In this document: one piece after another, positions 33,932-41,975 of the stretch | Layout of the letters: the number at the start of each line of letters is the position of its first letter | How positions within the stretch are numbered: the first letter of the stretch is position 1 | Origin: Lacipirellula limnantheis | Lineage (GTDB): Bacteria; Planctomycetota; Planctomycetia; Pirellulales; Lacipirellulaceae | Direction of reading: 5' to 3' | Length of the DNA: 64,000 nt | NCBI RefSeq assembly: GCF_007746075.1 | Contig: NZ_CP036339.1 | Coordinates: forward strand, 5,423,786-5,487,785 | Program-made: the position numbers and the translations under genes | The notes under the pieces: model-generated | What the model saw: only the letters and a program-made list of their open reading frames with translations | The model's database searches: none | Told to the model about the DNA's origin: nothing

Positions 33932-34489
33932 CTACCGCTGCTTCTTCGTCCCGCAAGCGCTCGCCACCGCACAGCTCGTGCAGCTGGCGCAGCCCCCCTG
34001 CCCCTTCGCTTCCTCGGTGCCGCACCCCGGCCCGCACCCTTCGCTCAACGTCTCGGCAAACTTCCGAAACTCCACCGCCGCCTCGTACGTCTCGGCCAAC
34101 CGACGCGTGATGTCCGCCGCTTGCTGCGGGGGCTCGCCGAGGAAATAGAAGAACAGCCCCTCGCCATCAAACAGATGCTCCACATCGACCAAGGCGGCGG
34201 GAACGGCCGCCTCGTCGAGCAGCCGCTGGCAGGCGTCGAACGCCTCGTGGCGCTTCGCCTGCAGCCGGGCCTCGAGCAGATCGTCCTGCACGCTCATCCG
34301 CCGCAGGATCGCCCCATCGGCCTGATGGATGCCGAGGGCGTTGTCCGCCTCGGCCACCACTTCGCCCACCTCCAGCCCGCGCGGGCTCCGCACCACGACG
34401 CGGCTGCGGCGAGGGTAGCGAACAGCCTCGGCAGCCGAAAAACTGCCGACGTGGCCCAGCAGGCCGTAACGGACGAGGTGAAAACCCAT
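33932..34489 (-). CDS. PSP1-domain protein with Cys-rich tail
   Basis: 185 residues from the ATG at 34489 (MGFHLVRYGLLGHVGSF). PSP1 C-terminal domain: RVVVRSPRGLEVGEVV, ILRRMSVQDDLLEARLQAKRHEAF, DVEHLFDGEGLFFYFLG and a final RRLAETYEAAVEFRKF. The domain occurs in YaaT-like proteins that form Y-complex-type assemblies in Firmicutes. The C-terminal 30 residues add eight cysteines (GCGPGCG, CASCTSCAVASACG), which may bind metal or a cluster. Cytosolic. Confidence 0.88.
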   Translation of the reverse strand: MGFHLVRYGLLGHVGSFSAAEAVRYPRRSRVVVRSPRGLEVGEVVAEADNALGIHQADGAILRRMSVQDDLLEARLQAKRHEAFDACQRLLDEAAVPAALVDVEHLFDGEGLFFYFLGEPPQQAADITRRLAETYEAAVEFRKFAETLSEGCGPGCGTEEAKGQGGCASCTSCAVASACGTKKQR

Positions 34490-34600
34490 GCGGAAATAGC
34501 TCGGGGCGGTAAGTCGGGAACCCCTCAATTGTTACCCGCCAACCCCGGCGTGCCAAGTTCGTCTCCCGCTCCCCCTTAACCTCCCGGATTCCCGGCAAGG

Positions 34601-34777
34601 TCAGGTTGGTACTTCAGAACTGGGGGGCTGATCAGATAGCCAGCATGTGAAGCAGAGGACTTTCGGGCGACACTCGCCCCGATCCAACTGTTCTCTTAAT
34701 TCACCCGTCCAGTTATCAGTATTTGCGTCTGGAATAGGAGTAATCTTCAAGCATCGGGGGCATTGGATCTCAACCAT
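34601..34777 (-). CDS. Putative 58-residue zinc-ribbon-like protein
   Basis: Short ORF, ATG at 34777 to TGA at 34601. It starts MVEIQCPRCLKITPIP and later has ECRPKVLCFTCW, so a CPxC and a CxxC knuckle are about 33 residues apart, as in small zinc-ribbon proteins; an extra Cys sits between them. No strong Shine-Dalgarno. The codon pattern and paired cysteines make a real gene plausible. It would lie upstream of and co-oriented with the PSP1 gene, whose own tail is Cys-rich. Confidence 0.5.
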   Translation of the reverse strand: MVEIQCPRCLKITPIPDANTDNWTGELREQLDRGECRPKVLCFTCWLSDQPPSSEVPT

Positions 34778-34927
34778 TCCCGCATTCTACCCCGATTCCG
34801 GTCCCGGTCCGCCACACTTAATCATGCACCACTCCGGCCCCATCAAACCTTGCCAAGCCCCGCTGAGTGTCGATACTCAAAGGCTCTCTAAAAACCATCC
34901 GCCGACGCCTCAGCCAGCCAGCAGCCC

Positions 34928-35950
34928 ATGTCCACCGCCACTGCTCCCACGACGACCACCTGGAACGACCTGGCCGACCGCGTCCTCGACGGCTACCAAC
35001 TCACCGCGGAAGAAGCGGTCGCCATCCTCCAGTCGCCCGACGAGGAGCTCCTCGACCTCCTCGCCGCCGCCTACCGCGTCCGTCGCCGCTACTTCGGCAA
35101 GGCGGTCCAGCTCTACTTCCTGATGAACGCCAAGAGCGGCCTCTGCCCTGAAGATTGCAGCTACTGCTCGCAGTCGAAAGTCTCCGACGCCGAAATCCCG
35201 CGCTACAACCTCCTGAACCGCGAGAAGCTGCTCGCCGGCGCCGCCGCCGCCGCCGAGCGCCAGGCGAAGACCTACTGCATCGTCATCTCCGCCCGCGGCC
35301 CCAGCGAGCGCGAGATCAAGGCGATCGAGACGATCGTCCCCGAGATCAAAGACAAGTACGGCCTGCAAATCTGCGCCTGCCTCGGCCTGCTCACCCCCGA
35401 CCAGGCTGATCGCCTGGCCGCGTGCGGCGTGAACAAGGTCAACCACAACCTCAACACGAGCGCCCAGCGCTACGGCGACATCTGCACGACCCACACCTAC
35501 CAAGATCGCGTCGATACCCTAAAGGCAGTCCGCAGCGCCGGCATGGAGCTCTGCAGCGGCGGCATCATCGGCATGGGCGAGCAGCCGCGAGACGTGGTTT
35601 CTATGGCGATCGAGCTCCGCGACCTCGGCGTCGAATCGATCCCGGTGAACTTCCTCAACCCGATCGAAGGAACCCCGCTCGCCGGCCCGTCGGAACTGAC
35701 GCCGAACTACTGCCTCAAGGTGCTAGCGATGTTCCGCCTCGTGAACCCCGACCGCGAACTACGCATCGCCGGCGGCCGCGAGTTGCACCTCCGCAGCCTG
35801 CAGCCGCTGGGACTCTACGCCGCCAACTCGGTCTTCGTCGGCGACTACCTCACCACCAAAGGCCAGCTCCCCGAGTCCGACTACGCGATGCTCCGCGACA
35901 TGGGCTTCGAGATCACGACCTCCGTCGAAGCCGAAGCCGCCCGCCAGTAG
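34928..35950 (+). CDS. bioB: Biotin synthase
   Basis: 340 residues. Radical-SAM Cys motif CPEDCSYCSQSK (near residues 76-87), YNLLNREKLLAGA, CACLGLL, VNHNLNTS and GGIIGMGEQ all follow BioB, and GGRELHLRSLQP holds the Arg that binds the 2Fe-2S cluster. Converts dethiobiotin to biotin. No other bio gene is in the window. The TAG stop forms the first bases of a palindromic repeat (35950). Confidence 0.96.
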   Translation: MSTATAPTTTTWNDLADRVLDGYQLTAEEAVAILQSPDEELLDLLAAAYRVRRRYFGKAVQLYFLMNAKSGLCPEDCSYCSQSKVSDAEIPRYNLLNREKLLAGAAAAAERQAKTYCIVISARGPSEREIKAIETIVPEIKDKYGLQICACLGLLTPDQADRLAACGVNKVNHNLNTSAQRYGDICTTHTYQDRVDTLKAVRSAGMELCSGGIIGMGEQPRDVVSMAIELRDLGVESIPVNFLNPIEGTPLAGPSELTPNYCLKVLAMFRLVNPDRELRIAGGRELHLRSLQPLGLYAANSVFVGDYLTTKGQLPESDYAMLRDMGFEITTSVEAEAARQ

Positions 35951-35977
35951 CCGCGGGTCAACGACCCGCCGGAGCGG
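35950..35977. repeat. GCCGCGGGTCAACGACCCGCC repeat at bioB stop
   Basis: CCGCGGGTCAACGACCCGCC followed by GGAGCGG. The same 28 bases occur at 63552-63579, again immediately after a stop codon. GCGGGTC...GACCCGC forms a small hairpin. Confidence 0.8.
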
Positions 35978-35999
35978 CCCACAACAGGGCCAAGAATAG

Positions 36000-36086
36000 A
36001 ACGCGGATACACGCGGATGAAACGGATCAACGCGGATCAGAAAAACAAATCCGCGAACTTCCGCCCAATCAGCGAAAATCCGCGTC
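36000..36086. repeat. cgcggat-word repeat
   Basis: ACGCGGATACACGCGGATGA and AACGCGGATCAG, later inverted as AATCCGCG (36058 region) and AATCCGCG (36077 region). Weaker hairpin than the other word repeats. Lies in the gene-free 35951-36934 stretch. Confidence 0.7.
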
Positions 36087-36274
36087 TCATTCGTCGCCTC
36101 CAAACGTCTTCGCAAGCTCATCACCTCGTAGGCACGCGTTGCCTCAGCGCGGCCAAAAATAGTTGTGGAAATCGGCCGCTGCACTCGTTAGGTTCGATGG
36201 TTGCTCTTTGACAATTGAACCAACGTCGCCGGCTCCTAGGTAAACGGGTCCCCTTAAAGTACGGTCGCTGGAGT

Positions 36275-36469
36275 TCAGGCCTAAAAGGCCGCGCTGTGCC
36301 AACCCATGGCTCCGCCCTGGGTCGAGATCATTTGATGGACCGTAGCCCTGATAGGGCGCGCTTGTCCATGCACGAGCAAGCGCTCCCTTTCAGGGCTCGG
36401 GTTGATCAGGCGGACCAAAAAACCCAGGGCTGCGCCCTGGGCTTTAATAGCGCGGCCCTTTGGGCCTGA
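36275..36469. repeat. 195-base palindromic element TCAGGCCTAAAAGGCC
   Basis: Ends TCAGGCCTAAAAGGCCGCGCT (36275-36295) and AGCGCGGCCCTTTGGGCCTGA (36449-36469) pair at 19 of 21 positions. Inside, CCATGGCTCCGCCCTGGGT and CCCAGGGCTGCGCCCTGGG form further hairpins, with a third pair around CCCTGATAGGGCGCGC. The element reads open in several frames on both strands, but those frames are translations of the repeat, not genes. Confidence 0.85.
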
Positions 36470-36515
36470 CGAACATAGCACCAGTGCCAAAAGCACCTTC
36501 GATTTGTGTCGCGAC

Positions 36516-36730
36516 TTCTGTCGCCTCCTCGCAGCGCTCAAATGAAGCCCACGAAACGACTTGCGAATTCTGTCGCTAAAACAGAGTTGGCGACAAAAAG
36601 AGCCTCACCATTCTGCCGGATGCGATAGCCGGAATTCTGTCGCCAATTCTGTCCCGGGCGTGAACCGCATAACTCTTAATTGGGAAGGGAGTTACGCATT
36701 GTGTCGCGAGAACGTGCATAAGCGACAGAA
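36516..36730. repeat. Cluster of TTCTGTCGC 9-mers
   Basis: TTCTGTCGC at 36516, 36568 and 36635, a near copy TTCTGTCCC at 36647, and the inverse GCGACAGAA at 36722. All lie within 215 bases, ending about 200 bases before the DUF11-type gene. They could be protein-binding sites or a degraded repeat; nothing decides. Confidence 0.65.
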
Positions 36731-36934
36731 AGTCGGGAGCGTTGAGGACGCGCGTCACCTGCACAGAGAACTGCCAACGCTGGGCCGCCAAACGAAATCA
36801 ACCCAAACCCCCCAATTTAACCAGTCAAGTTTACCGGAATTCTTTTCGAGATCGATTCATTTCTCGCAACACGCAATGCCGATCACTCTCTATTAGGGGA
36901 GGGCGTATCCGTGTAGACGTGCAGGATTGCAATC

Positions 36935-39496
36935 ATGATGCGTGGATGGATCATTGCCGCGGCCCTCGTCAGCACCACAGCGGCCCCTCTGCTAGCACAG
37001 CAGCCAGCCCCCAATCGCTACGCCCAACGTGCGGCGCAAGTTCCCCCGCGGATGGCTGCTGCGCCTCAGGGCGCCCCCGTCATCCGGCAGCCCGCCTCGG
37101 CTGCTCCGCGGTTGCACATCGACCCGCAGGTTCAACAGGCGGCCGTCGCGAACACGAACAGCCGCCCGCGCTCGCCGCGCGACGCCCAGAACAGCCGCTC
37201 GAACGCGAAGAAGTCGGGCGTCTCGTCATTCTTCTCGCGGTTCAAGCTGCCCAGCTTCGGCGGCGGGAACGACGAGCAAGAGTCGCCGCAGCAGTCGGCC
37301 TCCAATCCGCCGCTTCCTTACGACCCGGCGGAACTCGAACAAGAGATGGGCGCGATCGCCCGCGGTCATCAGCAGCAGTCGGCTGCCGGGCAGCAACGCG
37401 TCGCCGCGCCGCGCCAAACGGCGGCGCCGAATCGTCCCACCACGCCGCGGCCAACGTCCCAGGCAGCCGCTCCGAAGGCGCCTGTCGCGGCGCCGCAAGT
37501 GAAGCGCGGCTCGCCCGTGGAGAGCCATCGCCGCAATGAACTCGCTGAAGCTCTCTCCGACCTCGTCCCCTCCAGCGAACCTGCTGAAGATGCGGCGCCC
37601 GTCGATGAGATTGCCGACGCCGACATCGCCCCGCCCGCCGCCGTCGACGGCAACGATCTCCCCAGCTACCTGCAAGAATCAGAATCGGCGCCAGTCGCGG
37701 CGCGGTCGAGCGACGCGGGCGCCGAGCCGCTCGACGTCGGCGAAGCGCTGCGCGCCGAAACGCCGCGCCGGCAGGTCGCTCGCTCGACGCCAACGCCCGC
37801 TGACGAGGAACTTGCCCCGATGCCGGCGACCACGCCAACGGCTCCGGCGACCCGCCCAGCCGCGGTTGCGAAGCGGGACGTCGCGGACGCCTTTCGGTCG
37901 GAACCTTCCTCCGCCGTGCCGCCGACGCCCGTCGCGGACGATGAAGAATTTGCTGCCGCGCCGCCATCAGCTCCGTCGATTGCCTCGGGTCCGAAGGCGA
38001 CCAACTCGATGCGCTCAACTGGCTCCGGCGATGGCGGCGAGGTTCTGTTCACCTCATCGCAGCCGGTGATCGCGTCGTTCATCGAGGGACCGCAACGAAT
38101 CGTCGTCGGTCGTCCCGTTGAGTACCGGGTCGTCGTTGAGAACAAAGGAAACGTCACCGCCCGTGAAGTCACCGGCGCCGTCGTCGCGCCCCCAGGGGCC
38201 GAGTTGGTCGATGCCTCGGCGTCGAACGGCGTCGTCAACCGCCCCACGGTCGAGTCTGGGCAACCTGCCAACGAAATCCAATGGCAGCTGTACGAACTCC
38301 CCGCCGGCGCCAAGCAGACGCTGACGATCAAGCTGATCCCGCGCAGCGGTCGCGAAATGCAGCTCGGCGTCCAGTGGAACCATGCTCCGGTCGGCGGCAA
38401 TGCAGTCGTCGAGATTCAAGAGCCAAAACTCCAGATGGAGATCAGCGGCCCGAGCGACGTGATGTTCGGCAAGTCCCAGCGATACGCCCTCACCCTGAGC
38501 AACCCCGGCAACGGGGTGGCGGAAGACGTGATCATCGAACTGACGCCTCCTGGCGCCGACAAGAGCGGCGTGGTAAAGCACAAGGTCGGCGCGCTGGCCG
38601 CCGGGGAGACGAAAAAGATCGAGCTGGAGCTCACCGCTCGCGAAGCAGGCGAACTCAAGATTCAAGCCGCCGCCACCGCGCTGGGCGACCTCCGCACCGA
38701 GACGATGAAAGCGGTCATCTGCCGCAAGGCGGAGTTACAGGTCGATTGGCGCGGTCCTGAAAAGAAGTACGCCGGCGCGATCGCCACCTATTACATCCGC
38801 GTACGCAATCCGGGCACCGCCGCCGCCGAGCAGGTTGCCGTCGAACTTGCCCTTCCAGCCGGCGCCGAACTGGTTGAAGCCAGCCAAGGCCACGCTTGGG
38901 ACGAAGCCAGCCAGAAGCTCACCTGGCAAGGCGCCACGCTCAACCCTGGCGAAGAGCGGTTCATGGAAGTCCAGTGCCGCATGTCGACCCCCGGCGTCAA
39001 CAAGATCGAGCTCGCCGCCCACAACGCCGCTGGCGATCTCCGCGACGTAAAAAGCGTTCCGGTGACGATCGAGGGAATGGCCGACCTCAAGCTTGAAGTC
39101 GTCGATCCGCAGGGGGTCGTCCCCGTCGGCGAGATGGCCGTCTACGAGATTCACATCAAGAACAACGGCCTCACGGCTGCCAAAGGCGTCAACGTCATCG
39201 CCATGTTCTCACAAGGGATTGAGCCCTCGCACGTCGAGGGAGGCCAGCACACGATCAACGACGGCCGCGTTTCGTTCCGTACCCTCGACAACGTGGCGCC
39301 AGGGAGTGAGACGGTCTTCAAGATTCACGCGAAGGCCTCTGCTTCCGGAACCCACGTCTTCCGTGCCGAGGTCGCCTGCCAGGAACTCGACGTGAAGCTC
39401 GCCGCTGAGGAAACGACTCGCTTCTTCACGGAAGAAGACCGCTGGGCCGACGCCTCGACGGCGTACGCCGAAGAAAAGGGGACCACGACTCGCTAA
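36935..39496 (+). CDS. Large secreted DUF11-type repeat protein
   Basis: 853 residues with a signal peptide (WIIAAALVSTTAAPLLAQQ). Residues 20-370 are Pro/Ala/Gln-rich and probably disordered or cell-wall spanning. From about 375 four to five Ig-like DUF11/CARDB-type modules follow: VGRPVEYRVVVENKGNVTAREV, FGKSQRYALTLSNPGNGVAEDV, AGAIATYYIRVRNPGTAAAEQV and VGEMAVYEIHIKNNGLTAAKGV. Such modules are structural or adhesive surface parts. Upstream about 200 bases carry the TTCTGTCGC cluster; a clear terminator follows at 39537. Confidence 0.85.
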   Translation: MMRGWIIAAALVSTTAAPLLAQQPAPNRYAQRAAQVPPRMAAAPQGAPVIRQPASAAPRLHIDPQVQQAAVANTNSRPRSPRDAQNSRSNAKKSGVSSFFSRFKLPSFGGGNDEQESPQQSASNPPLPYDPAELEQEMGAIARGHQQQSAAGQQRVAAPRQTAAPNRPTTPRPTSQAAAPKAPVAAPQVKRGSPVESHRRNELAEALSDLVPSSEPAEDAAPVDEIADADIAPPAAVDGNDLPSYLQESESAPVAARSSDAGAEPLDVGEALRAETPRRQVARSTPTPADEELAPMPATTPTAPATRPAAVAKRDVADAFRSEPSSAVPPTPVADDEEFAAAPPSAPSIASGPKATNSMRSTGSGDGGEVLFTSSQPVIASFIEGPQRIVVGRPVEYRVVVENKGNVTAREVTGAVVAPPGAELVDASASNGVVNRPTVESGQPANEIQWQLYELPAGAKQTLTIKLIPRSGREMQLGVQWNHAPVGGNAVVEIQEPKLQMEISGPSDVMFGKSQRYALTLSNPGNGVAEDVIIELTPPGADKSGVVKHKVGALAAGETKKIELELTAREAGELKIQAAATALGDLRTETMKAVICRKAELQVDWRGPEKKYAGAIATYYIRVRNPGTAAAEQVAVELALPAGAELVEASQGHAWDEASQKLTWQGATLNPGEERFMEVQCRMSTPGVNKIELAAHNAAGDLRDVKSVPVTIEGMADLKLEVVDPQGVVPVGEMAVYEIHIKNNGLTAAKGVNVIAMFSQGIEPSHVEGGQHTINDGRVSFRTLDNVAPGSETVFKIHAKASASGTHVFRAEVACQELDVKLAAEETTRFFTEEDRWADASTAYAEEKGTTTR

Positions 39497-39536
39497 CGTA
39501 CACGGCCTGCCTGGCGGGCCGCAAGTCAACGCGTAG

Positions 39537-39573
39537 GGGCCCGTCGAGTCGAAAGACTCGCCGGGCCCTTTTT
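39537..39573 (+). terminator. Intrinsic terminator after the DUF11-type gene
   Basis: Stem GGGCCCGTCGAGTC (39537-39550) and GACTCGCCGGGCCC (39555-39568), one mismatch, GAAA loop, then TTTTT (39569-39573). Confidence 0.92.
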
Positions 39574-39606
39574 GTTGCGCTGCAGCGGAGCGGCAATGTC
39601 CTCTAC

Positions 39607-39690
39607 AGCCCCTGGCTCCGCCAGGGGGGCGGCCACCATTCCGATCGGCGACGCCCCGCGTGATGCTACCCCCTGGCGGAGCCAGGGGCT
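39607..39690. repeat. AGCCCCTGGCTCCGCC palindrome, copy 3
   Basis: AGCCCCTGGCTCCGCCAGGG at the left and CCCTGGCGGAGCCAGGGGCT at the right, 84 bases like copies 1 and 2. The right arm encodes the last residues (AAPGSARG) and stop codon of the sugar kinase gene on the minus strand. Confidence 0.88.
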
Positions 39691-40652
39691 GCAGCTGCCA
39701 GGTAGCGCTGCGCGAGCTTCAAACAGCCCGCCACGGGGTTCGGCACGGTCATCACCGGCTCTGGCTGCAGGCCGCGGGCGGCGAGCGCCGCCGCCAGCTC
39801 GTTTCGCATCAGCTCGCTGCCGCAAATCACGCCGCCGGCGAGCGCCAGCGGAAAGCGGCTACCCATTTCCAGGCGGGCCGCGAGCGTTCCGGTCATCGTC
39901 GCCAGTTCATCGGCGCCGCGCTTCACAATCGCGAGCGCCGTTGCGTCTCCCGCACAGGCCGCGCGCGCCACCTCGACGGCGAGCCTCGCGATCGCGCCGC
40001 GGACGTTGCCTGTTTGCTCCAGCGCCCCGAGGATCGCCCGTCCGTCGGCGACGTCAAGATTGGTCGTCAACGCGTCCACCAGCGTCGTTGGTCCGCTGCG
40101 ACCATCCGCCGCGCGGGCGACCGCCACGAGCGCCTCTCGGCCGATCCAGTACGCACTCCCCTCGTCGCCGTAGTGATAGCCCCAGCCGCCGACGACGTGC
40201 TTCGTCCCATTGGCGTCGGCGCCGATGGCGGCCGAACCGGTGCCGACAATCAGCGCGATCCCCTGCCCCGCCGGCGTTCCCTCCGCGAGGACCGGTTCGG
40301 CATCGTGTTCAAATCGAATCTCCTCGGCCATGCCGCGCGCGAGCGCCCACGCGCCGATCTGCTCCCGCACCGTCGCGTGCCCCGCCCCCGACATCGCCAG
40401 CACCGCAAGGCGCACCGCGTCCTGCCGGAGGCCCGCGTCAGCCCGCGCCCCGTCGACGGCATCCGCCAGACTCGCCAGGGCCAGCTCCATGCCGACCGCA
40501 CGCGGATTCGACGAACCAGCCAGCCCGCGACCGATCACCTCGGGCTTCCCCGCCGGGTTGATGCGGGCGAGCCAGGCCTCGGTCTTCGTGCCGCCGCCAT
40601 CGACGCCAACGACGAGAGTTTCCACGGCGGAGACGTCAGCAACTCTAGGCAT
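39666..40652 (-). CDS. BadF/BcrA-type sugar kinase (GlcNAc/MurNAc kinase-like)
   Basis: 328 residues from the ATG at 40652 (MPRVADVSAVETLVVG); an upstream ATG at 40709 would add 19 basic residues. ASKHA ATPase fold: LVVGVDGGGTKTEAW (phosphate 1), LAVLAMSGAGHATVREQI, IALIVGTGSAAIG (phosphate 2) and LALAGGVICGSELM (adenosine motif). Adjacent to murQ and close to a NamZ-domain gene, so phosphorylation of N-acetylmuramic acid and/or N-acetylglucosamine is the likely job, as for MurK. The C-terminal eight residues and stop are supplied by a palindromic repeat. Confidence 0.85.
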   Translation of the reverse strand: MPRVADVSAVETLVVGVDGGGTKTEAWLARINPAGKPEVIGRGLAGSSNPRAVGMELALASLADAVDGARADAGLRQDAVRLAVLAMSGAGHATVREQIGAWALARGMAEEIRFEHDAEPVLAEGTPAGQGIALIVGTGSAAIGADANGTKHVVGGWGYHYGDEGSAYWIGREALVAVARAADGRSGPTTLVDALTTNLDVADGRAILGALEQTGNVRGAIARLAVEVARAACAGDATALAIVKRGADELATMTGTLAARLEMGSRFPLALAGGVICGSELMRNELAAALAARGLQPEPVMTVPNPVAGCLKLAQRYLAAAAPGSARG

Positions 40653-40791
40653 GAATCGATCGTCAGTTTCGCGTGAACGAGCGGGAAGGGCGCGTCCCAG
40701 CGTTTGCAACGCCGGCGCCGACGATTCATTGTGAACCGCCGCGCGCCAAAGTGCTACGGCGCGGTTAAAGGTTCACCGCGACTGGTGCAAA

Positions 40792-41754
40792 CTAGTGGTT
40801 GCCGTTTGACGAGTGGCCGTTGTTCGCGGCGCGGCCATTGCTCGACCGGCCGGCGAGGCGGCCCATCGATTCGAGGGCTGCTCGCAAGTGGCCGTTGGTG
40901 GCGTGCAGAATGACGCGGGCTTCGTCGGGCGTCACTCCCAACCGATACGAGGTGATCGCCGTTTTCACCTCGCCATTGCAGGTTTCCAAAAGCGAAGCAG
41001 CCTGCTCGGGGGCCAGTTCCGTCAGCGTGCAGACGATCCGTTTGGCCCGTTCCAGCAGCTTGGAATTGCTGGCGTTCAGATCGACCATCAAGTTGCCGTA
41101 AGTCTTGCCCAACAACACCATCGCTCCGGTGGTGAGCATATTAAGCACCATCTTCGTCGCGGTACCGGCCTTCATGCGGGTCGAACCGCTCAGCACTTCC
41201 GGGCCGACGACGGGAATGATGCTGACGTCAGCCCGCGTGCGGAGCAGCGAATCGCGATTGCAGGCGAGTCCAATCGTGTAAGCGCCGACGCTGCGAGCGT
41301 AATCCAGACCGCCCAGCACGTACGGCGTCCGACCGCTGGTGGCGATCCCGACAAGCACGTCATCGCTGCTAAGATTGATGTTGCGCAGGTCTTGTTCGGC
41401 CAGCGTCTGGGAGTCTTCCGCGCCCTCGACCGCTTTGAACATTGCCGAGTGGCCGCCGGCGATGATGCCGACCACTTGCGACGGATCTGAACGAAACGTC
41501 GGCGGACACTCGGCCGCGTCGAGCAATCCCAACCGCCCCGAGGTTCCGGCCCCGATGTAGATCAACCGCCCGCCATGCGAGAGGCGGTGAGCAATCACTT
41601 CGATTGACTTGGCGATCTGCTCAGCCTGGTCCGCCACCGCCGCGGTGCACTTGGCGTCTTCCTCGTTAATCAGCCGCACCAACTCCAACGGAGTGAGGCT
41701 GTCGAGGTGTTCGGAAGCGGGGTTCCGCGCTTCGGTGGTCAGATGTTCGAGCAT
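40792..41754 (-). CDS. murQ: N-acetylmuramic acid 6-phosphate etherase
   Basis: 320 residues. SIS-domain lyase: LIYIGAGTSGRLGLLDAAECPPTF (written as GAGTSGRLGLLDAAECPPTF, with the catalytic Glu), IAGGHSAMFKAVEGAED, GIATSGRTPYVLG and STRMKAGTATKMVLNMLTT. Removes D-lactate from MurNAc-6-phosphate to give GlcNAc-6-phosphate. The last 18 residues are an odd Ser/Asn/Gly/His tail. Likely cotranscribed with the kinase gene (139-base gap) and divergent from the symporter. Confidence 0.96.
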   Translation of the reverse strand: MLEHLTTEARNPASEHLDSLTPLELVRLINEEDAKCTAAVADQAEQIAKSIEVIAHRLSHGGRLIYIGAGTSGRLGLLDAAECPPTFRSDPSQVVGIIAGGHSAMFKAVEGAEDSQTLAEQDLRNINLSSDDVLVGIATSGRTPYVLGGLDYARSVGAYTIGLACNRDSLLRTRADVSIIPVVGPEVLSGSTRMKAGTATKMVLNMLTTGAMVLLGKTYGNLMVDLNASNSKLLERAKRIVCTLTELAPEQAASLLETCNGEVKTAITSYRLGVTPDEARVILHATNGHLRAALESMGRLAGRSSNGRAANNGHSSNGNH

Positions 41755-41975
41755 GCTTCGATTCTAGTAACGGTCTCGGACGTAAGACAGATTAGGTGCG
41801 CGAAAGTGAGCAAAATCTGCGCTGGCTCGTCCTGGGATCGATCATCGGCAGGTATACTGAGATTCTGTCGATTGCCGGCTGCGTAAAAGAGAGACGCGGC
41901 CTCCTCTCCGAAGTTCCCCCGTTCGTCAGCAGTCGTCTTCTTGGTAAGTCGCTCGCAGCGAGAAATCCCGGGCCC

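Noticed and set aside
34778..34927. Biotin or SAM riboswitch ahead of bioB
   Set aside because: No conserved structure or BirA/BioR-like palindrome could be recognised in this stretch.
34647..35123. 158-codon plus-strand frame overlapping the start of bioB
   Set aside because: Its second half is a frame-shifted bioB with Ser/Pro/Arg bias; the first half is opposite the small Cys-knuckle ORF.
36215..36541. Overlapping open frames on both strands after bioB
   Set aside because: They are translations of the 195-base palindrome and show similar peptides on both strands, as expected for a repeat.
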